A stretch of DNA of 64,000 bases from Tetradesmus obliquus (GCA_030272155.1 CP126200.1:1426001-1490000), one strand, 5' to 3'; positions 12,185 through 24,640 are shown, numbered from the stretch's first letter. Notes: generated by a model from the sequence alone, not told the origin. A program made the numbers and translations.

Positions 12185-13716
12185 TTACTCTGGCTGCTGC
12201 TGCTGCTGCTGCTGCTTGAGCTTCTGCTTGTTGTAGCTCTTCAGCAGCTGCAGCCTCTGCTTCCTGGACAGCTGCTGCTGCTGAGCATTCCCACCGGTGG
12301 TACCATCACCGCTTGCCCCTGCTGCTGCTGTTGCTGCCTTCTTTGCTGCATCGGCTGCATGCTCAACCACCCCTGCCCCCTGAGCTGCTGCTGCAGGACC
12401 TGGCCTAGCTGCACTTGTGAACCCAGCAGCAGCTGCAGCCGGCCACACTGCTGCAAGCCGTGGCTCATACACACCCCCATCAACATCCCCCGTCTCCTTC
12501 CCCACCTCTGGAGCTGCCGCTGCTGCTGCAATCGCACACACTGCTGCCCTGCTAAGCTGCCGCTCAAACCCAAAAGCCCCTGGCACCCTCGGCTTCCGCA
12601 CATCAGGCCTCCTTGGATCAGTGTAAAACCCAATCCAGGCAGCTGCTTCAGCATCAGCTGTAGACACCACATCCACACCAGCTGCACTTCCCCTAAGCTC
12701 CTCTCTCCCCAGCTGCAGCTGTAAGTTGATGAGTCCTGTGCTATGTGTGCCTGATCCCACAGCCCCTGCGATTGCTCTGGACCGCACTGCATCTGCTGCT
12801 GCAGCAGCATCCAGCTGCAGCAGGTCCCCAGGCGCCGGCTCTGCTGCTGCTGCTGCTGCTGTGCGTGGCTGCATGGTTGCAAAAGCAGGGGCCCTGGGGG
12901 TGCTGCGGTGGCCTGCTAGCACACTCAAGGGGATGTCCTCAACCCTGCAAAGCAAAGCGGTGTCATGAGCACACCACGATATTTATCTTGGATAGTGCCA
13001 GGGCCCACATGTGACCACCCTCACTTACATCCCTCTGTGACAACATGGTTGTTACAAACTGTTTGCTTGTTGGTGCATCAACAGCTTGCATCATGCTGCC
13101 AACACACAGGTCGCATCAGCATCGCCAAGTGTCGGCTGTGTGCGTTGCACCAAGGGTGCTTAGCAAATGTAAGTGTCATCAAGCTTGGTGTCATCCATGT
13201 GATTTGCTTCTTATAACTAGTGCCTGCAGTGCCGGCAGCAAAGATTTATTCACCCACCTGTAGTCCAGGTCGCACTGCTGCAGCCGCAGCACCTGCCCAC
13301 CACTCCCACCACCAACAGCAGCAGCATCCTCCCTCGGTAGCATCTTGTCAAACTCCACAGCACCTCGCTGCCCTGCAGGCCGAGGCATCACTGCATCAGC
13401 AGCAGCACTGCATAGCTTTTCCTTCCAAGCACCCATCTGCTGTGCCTGGCGTGCTGCATAACCTTCCGGATCCTTGGCGGCTGGGCTGTTACAATGCGGC
13501 GGCTGGATCAAGCCGGGCGGCAGCCGTGGCCGTGTTAGTAACATGTTAGGATGCAGATCCAGGCGGTCGCCCTCGGCACCGATCGCTGCCAGCCGCCGCA
13601 CTGCCAGCACTGCTGCTGCTGCTGCCTCGCTGGTGGGCAGGTAGCCCTGCCTGTCCGTGGTGCGGGAGAAGTCTGGGCCCGGGAGGCCAGGTGCTGCGGC
13701 ACCTGTTTCTAGACAA

Positions 13717-13770
<54 letters not shown>

Positions 13771-16700
13771 GCTGCTGCAGTATCGAATGTGTCAGGGTGC
13801 TGGGGCTGGTAGCTGCCTGGGCCTCTCTGTGCTGCTGCCGCATCTGCTGGAGGTGTTAGGCCTGCGGGCACCAATGAGATGTGGCAGCCACTCGCCGTCA
13901 GATGGAGCTTTGTATTCATTGCAGAGGCCACATGTCCTCAGCACGTTGTGGTTAACAATCCAGTCTTGCATTGTCCAGCAACACGCAGTAGCATTTCTTG
14001 CTGTCAACTGAAAGCAAAGCAAATACCGCATGCTGGCAGCCAGCCAGACAGTTAAATGCTTGTGCAGCCCATGACATATGTTTCTGTTGCAAGTCATTGT
14101 TGCTGCCCGCATGCGCATACATTCACCCAGGGGCCAAAGCTCACCTGCATGCCCCGGACTCTTACTGACAAAGCCTGTAACAACAGGCAGCCGCCTCCGC
14201 AGTGCAACGTCCAGGTCAGCATCTGGCAATGGCAGCTGGCTGGTCAGCTTCCCAAAACCTAAACCACTCGCATCCCCAAAACCTCTGCCGGCTGCTGCTG
14301 CTGCTGCCATAGCTGACAGTGCTGCTGCTGCCTGCTCCCTGCCAAGCATGAGGCGCATTTGCACTGCAGAGTGAGCTGCCTTGCTTGGCAGCACTGATTG
14401 CAATGCAGCAGCCCCATCCAAGTCCAAAACATCTCCCTCCTTTGGCTGCTGTGCTGCTCCTGCATTACTGTTAGCTGGAGCTCCTGCAAAAGCTTGCTGG
14501 CTGCTGCTGCTGCTGCTGCTGCTGCCAGCTTGGAATGGCAGCAGCAGCCGCGCCAGTACTGGCTGTACTAGGCTGTAGCTGGGGTCATAGCAGCCAGGGC
14601 CCAAGTGGGGCTGGGCGGAGGGCGCTGCTGCTGCAGCGTGGCTGTTGATTGCACGTGGCAGCTGCAGCTGGAATGGCACACCACCTGCAGTGAAAGTGAC
14701 AGAGTCAGTCACAAGATTAGATGAGATGAATCACCTGCATCTAGTGATTGCAACTAGGCGCAGTACAAGGTGCAGTTGCAATATGGAGTAGCATCAGCCC
14801 CAGGCACAGCAGGCATAACCCGTGTAACAGCCTCCAAATGCTGTGCACATGTGGCACGATGAACCTGTTGCTGGCAGCTGCATTTCCTGCCACAGCCGGT
14901 CAAATTCGGTCAAACCCACGCACCTGCTGTCCTCCTTCTGACAAGCTTGAGCTGCACATCATACAGCAGCTCCAGGCCAGCTGTTAAAGCCCCTCTGCAG
15001 CCAGAACCTCCATTTAAACCACAAGCACCACGGTGCCTAAACCCTGCCACCACTGTTGGCATTGGCGCAAAACCCCAGGCAGGAACCCTGGGCCGCACAT
15101 GCTGCAGCGCTCTGCCCAGGTCATACCATTCCCTTGCTGACTCAGCAGCAGCAGCAGCAGCAGCAGCAGCTTCAGGGCTTGCTGCACGATCTGCACCCTG
15201 CATGGCATTGCTGCTGCTGCTGGTATCGGCTGCTGGTATAGAAGCTGCTGCTGCTGCTGCTGCCAGGGCTTGTGTTGCTGCTGCTGCCAGCAGCACTGAC
15301 GGCACATGCTTCTGCAGGTAGGCCCAGGCGCTGCTGATGTTGTAGCTACAGGGGCCGGGCTGCCTGCAAGGCACAAGGCGCAGGCAGGACATATCCAGCA
15401 ATAATCAAAACATGATTATACACCTATTGCATGCAACCCTTGGAACATTTGATGATGCAGTAACAGAATGAAGCAAGAGTGCTGCAGTGCAGAGCAAACA
15501 GCAGACCAGAGTGCAGCATGTGCATCGGCTCCTGCATGCCAAGTTGTGTGGAGAAACAGCATCGATGTCTCCTGCAAGCCGCAAAAAAAACACCAAAATC
15601 AACACTCCCTCGCCACACCGCACCTTGCCCTGCTGCTGTCCCTTGCAGCAAGCAGCAGCTCACGCAAACCTGCCCTCCCACTGCTGCTGCTGCTGCTGCC
15701 AGACTGCCGGGACCCTTGGGCCTCAAAGCACAGCACACCCAAGCCCTTGCGAGGGTGCAGCACGGCATCATTTGGCTGCAGGTCTAGCAGCTGCAGGTTG
15801 CTGCTGCCACTGCTGCCAGCGTTGCTGCTGCTGCTGCTGCTGTCCAGGTTGCAGCTGGTCCTGGCGGCAGCAGTGAACCGCCACACAGGCTTGCGTGGCC
15901 TGATAGCTGCGTCCAATGACCATACGTCAATATGCCGGGCTGATGTGAAGCTAGCTAAAGCAGCTGATTGACTATCCCTGCATGCAGGCATGTCTTCGCC
16001 TGCTGCTGCTGCTGCTGCTGTTGGTGATTCGCAGCCAAGCCTGCTGCTGCTCCTAGGGTTGCTGCTGGCCCTGGCCATGATCAAGCCACCCTTCAATCGC
16101 GGCTCAACCAGTATGAACTTCACATCAAGCCACACCTGACCACTGTGAACTTCACCATCATCTGCTGCTGCTGCTGCTGCTGCTGCCGCTGAGCCAGCAG
16201 CTGGCAGCTCAATAACATCACCATCCAATGTTGATGCGGGCATGCCATGCTGCTGCTGTTCTGCGCTGGGTGCAACAGCAGTGCTGCTCGCATTTGCTGG
16301 CAGCGTGCACGCTATTGCTGGGCCTGCTGCGGCTGGGGATGGTCTAGGTGTTGATGGGTTGGGCGTTGGAAGAGGTGTTATAACGCCGCCTTTGATTCGC
16401 AGCTTTATGGCATTGCTGGCTGCTGCCACATCAGCCTCCAGCCAGCTCAGCACACCAGCTGCTGCTGCTGCTGCCCTTCCAGGCCTGCTGTGTGTCAGCA
16501 GCCCATCTTCGCGAACACAGACAGCAGCAGCAGCAGATAGACTGGTGGCAGCTGCTGGATGAATGTGCAGACTTGGTATCCCTGAAGCTGCACCACTTGC
16601 AGCCACCACCTGCCTCACCAAACGTGCCCTGCATGGCGCACTGCTGCTGCGCACGTGCTGCACATTCTTGCCGCTGCTACTGCGCTCACACCCCATGTCA

Positions 16701-17457
16701 ACTCCACCCCAATGCTGCTGCTGCTGGTTTGGCGCAGCTGTGATGCCAGGTACGCTCCACGCAATGCCTCCTGCCCTTCTCCTGAACACACTCGGCCCTT
16801 CCCTTGCTGTGCATGTGCAGCCATGGCCTGCCGGCCAGCAGCCACTGCTGCCACCCCCTGTTTCAGCACTGCAACCCTGCTGCTGGCTGCTGCACCAGCT
16901 GCACGGCTGCGGCATTCCTGCAGCCCACAACAACGCGTCAGACCAAGCGGTGCCGCCTATCACGCGTTCCCTCTGTCTGCTATCGCTTCTCTCCCTAATG
17001 TTCACACTCTGGCTGATGCTTGTGCTGCTCTGGCTGGGGCCAGCCCGCAGCAGCGCATGCTGCTGGCGCTGCCGCTGCCGCACAGGGCTGCCAAACAATG
17101 CGCTGCTCCTGCTGCTGCGCTGCCTGTACGACAGCGCGTCAAGGCCGCTGCCTGTCACATTGTAACTGCCAGGACCCAGCAGGCAGTTGCCTGCTGTGCC
17201 GCTTGCACTGCCAGCTGCAGCACCAGATGATGCCAGAGCTGCACCAAACGTGCCTACCTTGGACTGCATTGCTGGGAAGCGGGACTGCTGTCGTGAGTGT
17301 GGTGCCACAACGGCTGCATCTGGCTCAGCTGCGCTGCATTTGGGCACACTCGAGTGGTGCTGGCCCCATTCAGCAGGGGTGCCGATGGTGCTACTGCTTC
17401 TCCTGCGGGCGTTTAGCTGCCTAGGGCTCAGATTCTCTGCATCATATGTTGCTGCTA

Positions 17458-17498
<41 letters not shown>

Positions 17499-18021
17499 GC
17501 TTTTGTAACTTCAACTGCTGCTGGTGCCGCCCCTGCTGCCTCTGCCTCTGCCATTGCGCTTGCCAGCAGCACAGCACGAGCAGTGCTTCTTGCATCTGCC
17601 GCTGCCTCCGCTTCTGCTGCAGCTGCTGCCTGCTGCTGCTTCCTCTCCTGCAGCAGCTGCTGGATCTGCTGCTTGACTGAGGCATGCCCAAAGGAGAATG
17701 CTGCAGCCCTACGTGGCAGTAGCAGCAGGAGCAGAGACACAGCAACAAACACTGTGAAGCAGTTGCGGCTTCCGCTATCCAAAGGGCAGCATACAAACAG
17801 CTATTCATCAAGGCGCCAGCCTGCAAGTTTTATGCGGCTTCATGCATGCACTGCAGCTGGTGTGTAGCGCTCCTGCTCACTTTGGCTTCAGCAAGTTGAT
17901 GCCTGCTGTAGCAGCACCCCCTGCACAAGCCACCGCCCCAGCAGCTGCAGCACTCTGACAGCTGCGCTGTTGTTCAGCCTGACTGCGGCTGGAAGTGTTT
18001 TCACCCTGGGTGGGAGCTTGC

Positions 18022-18053
<32 letters not shown>

Positions 18054-19259
18054 AGCAGGGCCTGCTGTACTAGTCGCTGCTGCACCAGAGCTGCTTGGTG
18101 CCAGGTTTCGCGCTTCTGATACTTGCTGCTTCCGCTGCTGCTTGTTGCTTGGCTGAGACTTGCAATCGTCGAGCTGCTGCTGCGTGTCGTGGCAGGCTGC
18201 AGGAACTTGCATGTTCCGTTGTCGCTTGCTGCTGGCTGCTGCTGCCGCTGCTTCTGAGCAAGCAGACAATGCCCAGGGCGAGCGGTTCTGCTGCACTCTT
18301 TTCCTCTTTTGCTCTGTGTCATCTGGCTGCGATTGCTGAGCTGGTAAAGCAGCATCAGGAGCCAATTCAAGCACCTGTCTCGCAGCTGCAAATGCCTCAG
18401 CTGCTGCAGGGTCGATGCTGCTGCCCCTGTCCCCTGGTGCAAGCCCCAGAAGGCGCCTGGCTGTTGCAAACGCATCAGCAGCTGCAGCAGCTTCGGCAGC
18501 TTGCAGGAAAGTCTTGCTGCAGCTGGTGCTGCCACTATTGCTGCTGTTACTGTGATGTGCTGCTGTGGTGTGGTCATTCGATGTGTGGCGTTGGCTGTTC
18601 ATCCATCTAGCAGATCGGCCGAATGAATATGCTGGCGCTGCCCTCTCTGTAAGTGCATGTGCTTGCTGGTTGTTGCTGCCTGTACATGCTGCTGCTTCAG
18701 TGCAACTGTCATCTTCTGGCACAGGGCTGGTGCTTCTGCTGCTGCAGGTGCTGCTGTACTCACTGCCATAAGCACTGCAGCTGCTGTGCTTGCTGATAAT
18801 CCGTTGATGACTTTGCAGCTGCTGCCTGGCATAGTCTGGCATGCTGCTCACATAATAAATGGCATCATTTGTTTGTTCATTTGCATGTTCAACAGTCTCC
18901 ATTCGTTGCTGATGAAACATGGTTGGGGCAGCACACTGCAGCGCAACCAGCCCAGCTGACTGCTCTGTACAGCCTGGTTGCTTCTGCTGCGCAAAGGCCT
19001 GCCACAGGGCAGATGCTGCTCCATTGTGCTGTATCTGGTCTTTCAATGGGTTTCTCAAGAGCCTGCGTTGGTCCTGTTTGACCGAGCTTGGTGGAGATGG
19101 CTCCTTCTGCAGCTGCTGTTGTGTTGATTGCAGACTGGCCCAGTAACCCCGCCGAAGAGCATCTACATTGTGGTTGCGTTGAATGTGATTCAAGTCCCAA
19201 TCATAATGTTCCTCTGAGCTGGGTAAGCAGTGCCTTGACAACGGGAAGTTTGAACACAT
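12185..19259 (-). CDS. SHIPPO/STPG-like repeat protein, probably ciliary (six exons)
   Basis: Exons: 19259-17881, 17708-15624, 15363-14924, 14684-14145, 13861-13258, 12944-12185. All phases match (2,2,1,1,2), giving about 1935 residues. The evidence for the family is recurring Pro-Gly-rich motifs typical of sperm-tail PG-rich (SHIPPO/STPG) proteins: LLGPGSYNV, LGPGCYDPSYS, RGPGSYQPQ, QPGPCSYNISS and VPGAFGFER, plus AYSFGRSARW and AAAFSFGHAS, which straddles the first splice. A second periodic element pairs a YDV/YDL/LDV block with a basic-Pro patch (YDLGRALQHVRPR, LDVALRRRLP, YDVQLKLVRRR). Long Ala, Gln and Ser runs separate the motifs. Known STPG proteins bind microtubules or axonemes; a flagellar role here is inferred. 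The Met at 19259 is the first ATG of the open frame, and an upstream exon is possible. Confidence 0.72.
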
Positions 19260-19544
19260 CTCACTGGGTCAGCAGAACGAGCTGCACTGCTCGCAATTGA
19301 CGTAGCACTGCCTGAAAATTGAATAAAACACCCTTATGTTCATGCTTTTACTTTTACACAGTACGAAAGCGCACATCAAAGCGGCAGTTGGGTGACATGT
19401 GTCATGTCATGTGGAAAGCCCCAGTGCCACGGACTGGCTCAGCAGTCTAGCAAGCATACTAACCATTCTCAACACACATGCCTGCTTGGCTTTGTGCATT
19501 GACGATGCCCTGATCACCTCGCATACGCTGCTCGCACTCCCTCC
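19260..19544. promoter_or_regulatory. Shared upstream region between two divergent genes
   Basis: The STPG-like gene (-) and the patatin gene (+) start about 285 bp apart, head to head, so their promoters must overlap or share this interval. No specific element is recognisable beyond its location. Confidence 0.5.
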
Positions 19545-22500
19545 ATGACGATTGAGGCTCTTTGCAAGCTTGGGACCAGCATGCTACATACCAAGTCAGC
19601 ATACGCCTTAAAAACTACTAGGATGCTAGCAGCTGAGCGTACGCGCCATGGGCTTCCCGCACGCGGGCAGCACTGTCAGTATTACGTACACAGGCCTGCT
19701 AGGCTCCTGCGGCCACCGGTTGCTGCAAGCATGCTACCAGATGATTTTGATGCAATGCTGATAAACCGAAGGTCCCTCAGCAGCGTGCGGCAGACTCCAA
19801 GGAGCCACCCACTGCCTTCAGACAGCAGCAGCAGTAGCAGCTCTCCTGCAAGCAGCATGGATGCCTCTGATGCTGGTAACTCGTCAGAGAGCTCTTCTGG
19901 GCTGTCAGGGATGACAATAGATGACATAAAAGCCCACAAAAGAGCAGCAGTGCAGCAGGCATATTTGAATGGCACGCTGGGCTTTGGATTCAGCGCAGGA
20001 GGCCTGGTGTTCCCGTACTACGGTGAGCAGCAGGGTGAAGTGCCGTGGCTCAAACAGCAGCTGAATCAACCACATCATATTGATCTTTGATCATAGTTAT
20101 GCAGTGGTGCTCTCTTCGCAGAGTTGGCACATGCAATGCACCCAATGCAAGTGCCGCCATGCAGGCACTCAGTCCCATCCAGGGACTCAGGCCAGGCCAG
20201 GAGTCCTGGCTTGGCAGTACAATGCCTGTGCGTGCATTGTGTAGAATTAGCACTCCTACATACACTTACAACAAACAAACCTCTTATGTAATGATTTGTT
20301 GCCATGATTTGTCCTGCAGTGGGCCTGGTGTCCTCGCTGGTGCAGAAGGGCGTCATGACACGGCCCACGCAGCTGGCAGGCTCCTCAGCAGGCTCCCTCA
20401 TCGCAGCAAGCTTCAATGCAGGTGGGCTGCTGCTGCTGATGCTGATGGTAAGGGTGGTGCTGTTGATAGGTGAAAAGGCTAGCAGCAGGCTTTAATGCAG
20501 GTGTGCTGCTGTGGAAGATGATGCATTGAACAAAGCAGCAGCAGAGCAGTGGCTGCTGAAGTGCATCAGCAGCATACTGCGGCGTCGGGCCGGTGCACAA
20601 CCATGTACTACTTGGTGCAGCGTGCAGTGTGTGCTGCTAATGGAAAGCATACAGCTGGGCCTCTCTGTGAAAGACTTTTGCTTTCAGAGCAGCAGCAGCA
20701 CCCCGGCTTCCATGTTGCTGCTAGCACCTGCTGGCTGTCCTGTGGTGGTGTATCAGCTGCTGTTGTGGCATGATGCAGCATGAATTTGACTGTCTTCGCA
20801 CCATTGCTGCTGCTGCTGCTGCTGTAATTCAACTCCCAGGCCTTGACATGGAGACAGTGGAGAAGAGCCTGATTGAGTTTGGGGAGGACTGCCTCAAGAA
20901 CGGCACGCGCTACAGGTGCGCAGAACCATGGTCGTAGTTTGCAGTGCGGTGGACTCACATTGCGCTGTCAAGTCCTTTTATGATCTGACTGTGCACTTTG
21001 ATGCTGTTTGCATTGGACAGGCCCGTCTGCGCATGATGTCCCTGTAATGTATGCTGCCCTTCATCAACCGTGATGCACTGCAATGCAGCGTCAACTTCAT
21101 GCTGCTGCTGTGGCTCTGCTTGCACATTCACGCTGCGTGCTTTGCTCGCTTCTCCTGCAAGCTGTGCCCGCTGCTGCGCGAGCTCCCTGCAGCAATACTC
21201 TCCCTTTGCCAGCCAATGCCGTGCGCTGCAGCGCAACTCAGTGCTGCTGCTGCTGCTGCTGGTGCTGGTGCTGCTGATGCTTGCAGGCTGGGCCCCCCTG
21301 CTGCGTGAACTCCTGCAGCAGTACCTGCCGCCGGACGCGCATAAGCTGTGCAGCACAACTCACTGCTGCTACTACTGCTGCTGCTGCTGGTGCTGTTGCT
21401 GCTGCTGCCCACAGGCTGGGCCCGCTGCTGCGCGAGTTCCTGCAGCAGTACCTGCCCCCAGACGCGCATGAGCTGTGCAGCACAACTCACTGCTGCTGTT
21501 GCTGCTGCTGCCCACAGGCTGGGCCCCCCTGCTGCGCGAGTTCCTGCAGCAGTACCTGCCGCCGGACGCGCATGAGCTGTGCAGCACAACTCACTGCTGC
21601 TGTTGCTGCTGCTGCCCACAGGCTGGGCCCGCTGCTGCGCGAGTTCCTGCAGCAGTACCTGCCGCCGGACGCGCATGAGCTGTGCAGCACAACTCACTGC
21701 TGCTGTTGCTGCTGCTGCCCACAGGCTGGGCCCGCTGCTGCGCGAGTTCCTGCAGCAGTACCTGCCCCCAGACGCGCATGAGCTGTGCAGCACAACTCAC
21801 TGCTGCTGTTGCTGCTGCTGCCCACAGGCTGGGCCCGCTGCTGCGCGAGTTCCTGCAGCAGTACCTGCCCCCAGACGCGCATGAGCTGTGCAGCACAACT
21901 CACTGCTGCTGTTGCTGCTGCTGCCCACAGGCTGGGCCCGCTGCTGCGCGAGTTCCTGCAGCAGTACCTGCCCCCGGACGCGCATGAGCTGTGCAGCGGC
22001 AACACACATGTGGCTGTCACGCGGCTGCTGCCGTACTGGCAGACGCGCATGATCAGCGAGTTCAGCAGCAGGGACGACTTGATTGCAGCGCTGCTGACGT
22101 CCTGCCACATCCCTTGGTACTTTGATGGCCGCTGGATGACCAAGGTGAGCCGTGCATGCATTTTTTATGTTTTGCATGCGTATATGTGGCAGGACCCCAC
22201 ACATGCATTCTTTAGCAATCCTAGTGTTTCGGCATCAGCACAGTTGGGTTATGCTGCAGCAGTACGCCAGGTGGTGGAGGCTCGCTTGTTAGGAACCAGC
22301 TGTCACGCTAGCGTGTATGCATTTGGAGGCAGTGCATGCAAAGCATTCACGCGCATTTATGCGCCATGTGCTTTGCACACAGTAGGGTGCTGCGGTCTGG
22401 TGCTGCAGTGCTGCTTGCTGTTGCACGGCCAAAATCGCACTCCTGTCACTGCATGTGATGTAACGTATCGTATACGCAACGTGATGCTGCCGCGCTGCCC

Positions 22501-23838
22501 GCAGTTCCGCGGGCACTACTGCGTGGATGGTGGCGTGATGGCATTCATCCCCAGCGTGCCTGAGGCAGAGTACACAGTCAAGGTGCGCAATGGGCTATGC
22601 ATTATGCTTGCAAGCACAATGGTGCAGTGTTGATAACGTATGATCTGTCCACCTTCTGATCTCAAACGATGGTTCATTCCAAGCATGCTCACGGCAGCGT
22701 ACACAGTCAAGCTGCGCAAGGGTGTGCATTCAGTTTGTCAGTGTGGTGCAACAAAAGCAGAAAGCACTGCTGCTCGTGGTGTACTCTGCTGCTTTAAACA
22801 GGACTAGTTGTGGCTCTGCTTAGCATCCTTGGTGCATTTCATGCGCTGCCTGGCAAAGACAACTGCCACCGCCTACAGCAGCAGCAACCGCAGCCGTGTG
22901 TAACAGCTATCCCACCAGCTGGTGCGCCTTTTGTACTTTCGTTCCCAACAAGGTGTGTGGTTTGCTGCTGCTGCTGCTGCTGTTGCTGCAGGTGATGTGC
23001 TTCCCCAGCAGCCACCTGGCCAAGCTCAAGGCATCCACGCGCAGCAGCAGGCGGCTCAAACGGCTGCATGATCTGCTGGACATCGACATCACACTGGACA
23101 CATACGAGAACTGGCCCTATGACCTGCAGCAGGTGTGCGTTATCCTCTCAGTCATATAACAGTAACAACAACAGTAACAACAGCATACTGTGTGTGTTTG
23201 GGTCCATGACCTGCTTCATGACCTGCTTGATATCGGTATCGCACTGGACACGTACGAGAACTGGTCCTACAACCTGCAGCAGGTGTGTGTTGTAATGATC
23301 GAAAATCTGGCAGTGATGATCAGTGAAGATGATGTCTGTACTGTTAGGGGCGGGATATATATGCAGATGCTGGGGCTGCGTTTTCGGTCCGATGTGTTGC
23401 CAAAGCCCGCACCTGTGGCTCATTGTCCCTCCTGCAACCTGTGCTGCTGCTTTCTCAACATGCAGATCCTCAAGTGGGCGGTGGTTGCATCAGCCCAGGA
23501 GACATCCAGCCTGCTCATCTTAGTGCCGTCGCACAAGTGCATGGCTGCATGTCTCAAACGCAGAGACGCTCCTGCAGGGCTGTGTCATAGGCCCTGACTG
23601 CCCTGACTGATGAAACTGACTGAACTTGATGCGCACATCCCTGCGTTGTTTGAGAGCAATCAGCAGGACTTATGAGATGATGTGCCTGCAACCTGTGCTG
23701 TGTTGCCCAATCATGCAGATCCTCAAGTGGGCGCTGGTGGCATCTGCCCAGGAGACATCCAGCCTGCTCATTGAGAAAGGCAAGCGTGATGCAGCACTCT
23801 GGTTTGAGGACATGCAGCTGCAGCCACTGGTACAGCAG

Positions 23839-23889
<51 letters not shown>

Positions 23890-24411
23890 GCTGGGCAGGG
23901 TGTCAGCATCAGCTGGAGCAGCAGCAGAGCAGCAGGCATGGGAGAAATTGGAGGCTCAGATGATGCAGAGCGAGCTGCTGCTGCAGCAGCAGCAGCAGTG
24001 CCGGCAGCAGCAGCAGCAGGGCCTGAGGAAACGATGCCAGATGCAGCAGCAGCGGCCGATTGGTCCGACCACAAGTCAAACAGAAAGAGGCGGGAGGAAG
24101 CAGACACAGTACTGCAGGAGGCAGCTGGCCTAGGCAGTACACCTGCAATGGGGAATGCAGCAAGTGTGGAGCAGGTTGCTGAGGCAGCAGGCGTTGATGA
24201 TCGCGTGGCTGCGCATGCAGCAGATGCAGCAAAGATAGCAGAGCCGCCGCTGAAGCAGCAGCACAGGATACAGCAGCAGGCTGGCGCGGCAGCCGCGACG
24301 GCTGTGGCCGCAGGAAAGGAGGTTGCAGGAAAGCTGCAGCGGGCAGTGGTGGGCGGCGATGGCGGGGAGGACAGCAGCAGCAGCGGCAGCGATAAGAACA
24401 ACAGGGTGTGA
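19545..24411 (+). CDS. Patatin-like phospholipase / acyl hydrolase (seven exons)
   Basis: A serine acyl hydrolase acting on glycerolipids. Exons: 19545-20022, 20320-20421, 20840-20915, 21931-22144, 22505-22582, 22992-23132, 23719-24411. Phases are 1,1,2,0,0,0, giving 593 residues. The patatin fold is clear: the oxyanion loop GFGFSAGG in exon 1, the nucleophile motif GSSAGS (Ser about 182) in exon 2, and the catalytic Asp in YCVDGG (about residue 298) in exon 5. Exon 6 gives VMCFPSSHLAKLKAS. The C-terminal exon starts ILKWALVASAQETSSLL and then runs into Q16 and Ala-rich sequence. The N-terminus is basic and Ser-rich and could be an organelle-targeting sequence (inference). The introns carry junction copies, including seven acceptors for exon 4. 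An alternative last exon, 23466-23597, would give a short tail without poly-Q. Confidence 0.85.
20484..20516. repeat. Short donor echo of patatin exon 2
   Basis: The exon-2 end CTTCAATGCAG followed by GTGGGCTGCTGCTG is repeated about 75 bp into the intron as CTTTAATGCAG followed by GTGTGCTGCTGTGG. Confidence 0.55.
21162..21998 (+). repeat. Seven-copy array of the patatin exon-4 acceptor plus exon start (103 bp unit)
   Basis: Units opening CACAGGCTGGGCCC start at 21410, 21513, 21617, 21720, 21823 and 21926, preceded by a longer copy at about 21284. A strongly decayed copy lies at 21162-21262. Each unit holds a CTG-rich pyrimidine stretch, a CACAG acceptor and the exon-4 opening LGPLLREFLQQYLPPDAHEL. 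Only the last unit continues into the rest of exon 4. Reading through from any earlier unit shifts frame (103 is 1 mod 3) and meets a stop within about two units. Confidence 0.9.
22667..22728 (+). repeat. Decayed donor echo of patatin exon 5
   Basis: The sequence around TACACAGTCAAG, the end of exon 5, recurs about 130 bp into the intron. In the copy the donor GTGCGCAA has become CTGCGCAA, so this decoy donor is dead. Confidence 0.65.
23209..23524 (+). repeat. Echoes of the exon-6 donor and exon-7 acceptor inside patatin intron 6
   Basis: At 23209-23282 the end of exon 6 is repeated (LHDLLDIGIALDTYENW, then a GTGTGT donor). At 23432-23522 the exon-7 acceptor and start are repeated (ATGCAG, then ILKWAVVASAQETSSLLI). 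The order is exon 6, echo 6, echo 7, exon 7. Echo 7 stays open to a TGA at 23597. Confidence 0.8.
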
Positions 24412-24640
24412 GTGTGCGCCGGCTGCTGCAGGTACTTGCACGTGGTTGTGGTGTTGTCAAAAGTTGTACTATATTGGGGCAACGTTGCTGTGCAGAGCTG
24501 GGTTGGTGGCGTGCGATAGAGATGAGAACAACAGGGTGTGAGCGTGCGGACATGTTGGCAAGTACTTGCACGTGGTTTTCGTGTCGTGGTGTTACAGATG
24601 TACCATATGTGGCTGAGGTTGTTGTGCAGAGCTGGCTTGG
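24393..24640 (+). repeat. 131-bp duplication at the patatin stop codon
   Basis: AAGAACAACAGGGTGTGAG, which covers the stop codon, recurs about 131 bp later as GAGAACAACAGGGTGTGAG. Similar flanks follow in both copies (GTACTTGCACGTGG, TTGTGCAGAGCTGG). The second copy lies in the 3' untranslated region. Confidence 0.7.

Noticed and set aside
13931-14100. Exon 5 of the STPG-like gene starting at the acceptor near 14010 (GCTTTCAG)
   Set aside because: That acceptor leads to an in-frame stop in the required phase. The acceptor at 13862 (CCCGCAG) keeps phase 1 and joins to LTPPADAAAAQRGPGSYQP.
16242-17867. Several plus-strand open frames over the STPG-like gene
   Set aside because: These are shadows of the minus-strand Ala/Ser-rich exon. 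The minus-strand model has phase-consistent splices and STPG motifs.
21128-22161. Tandem 103-bp repeats considered as a CRISPR array or coding repeat protein
   Set aside because: There are no unique spacers. The units are contiguous, contain a splice acceptor and exon start, and the frame breaks every unit.
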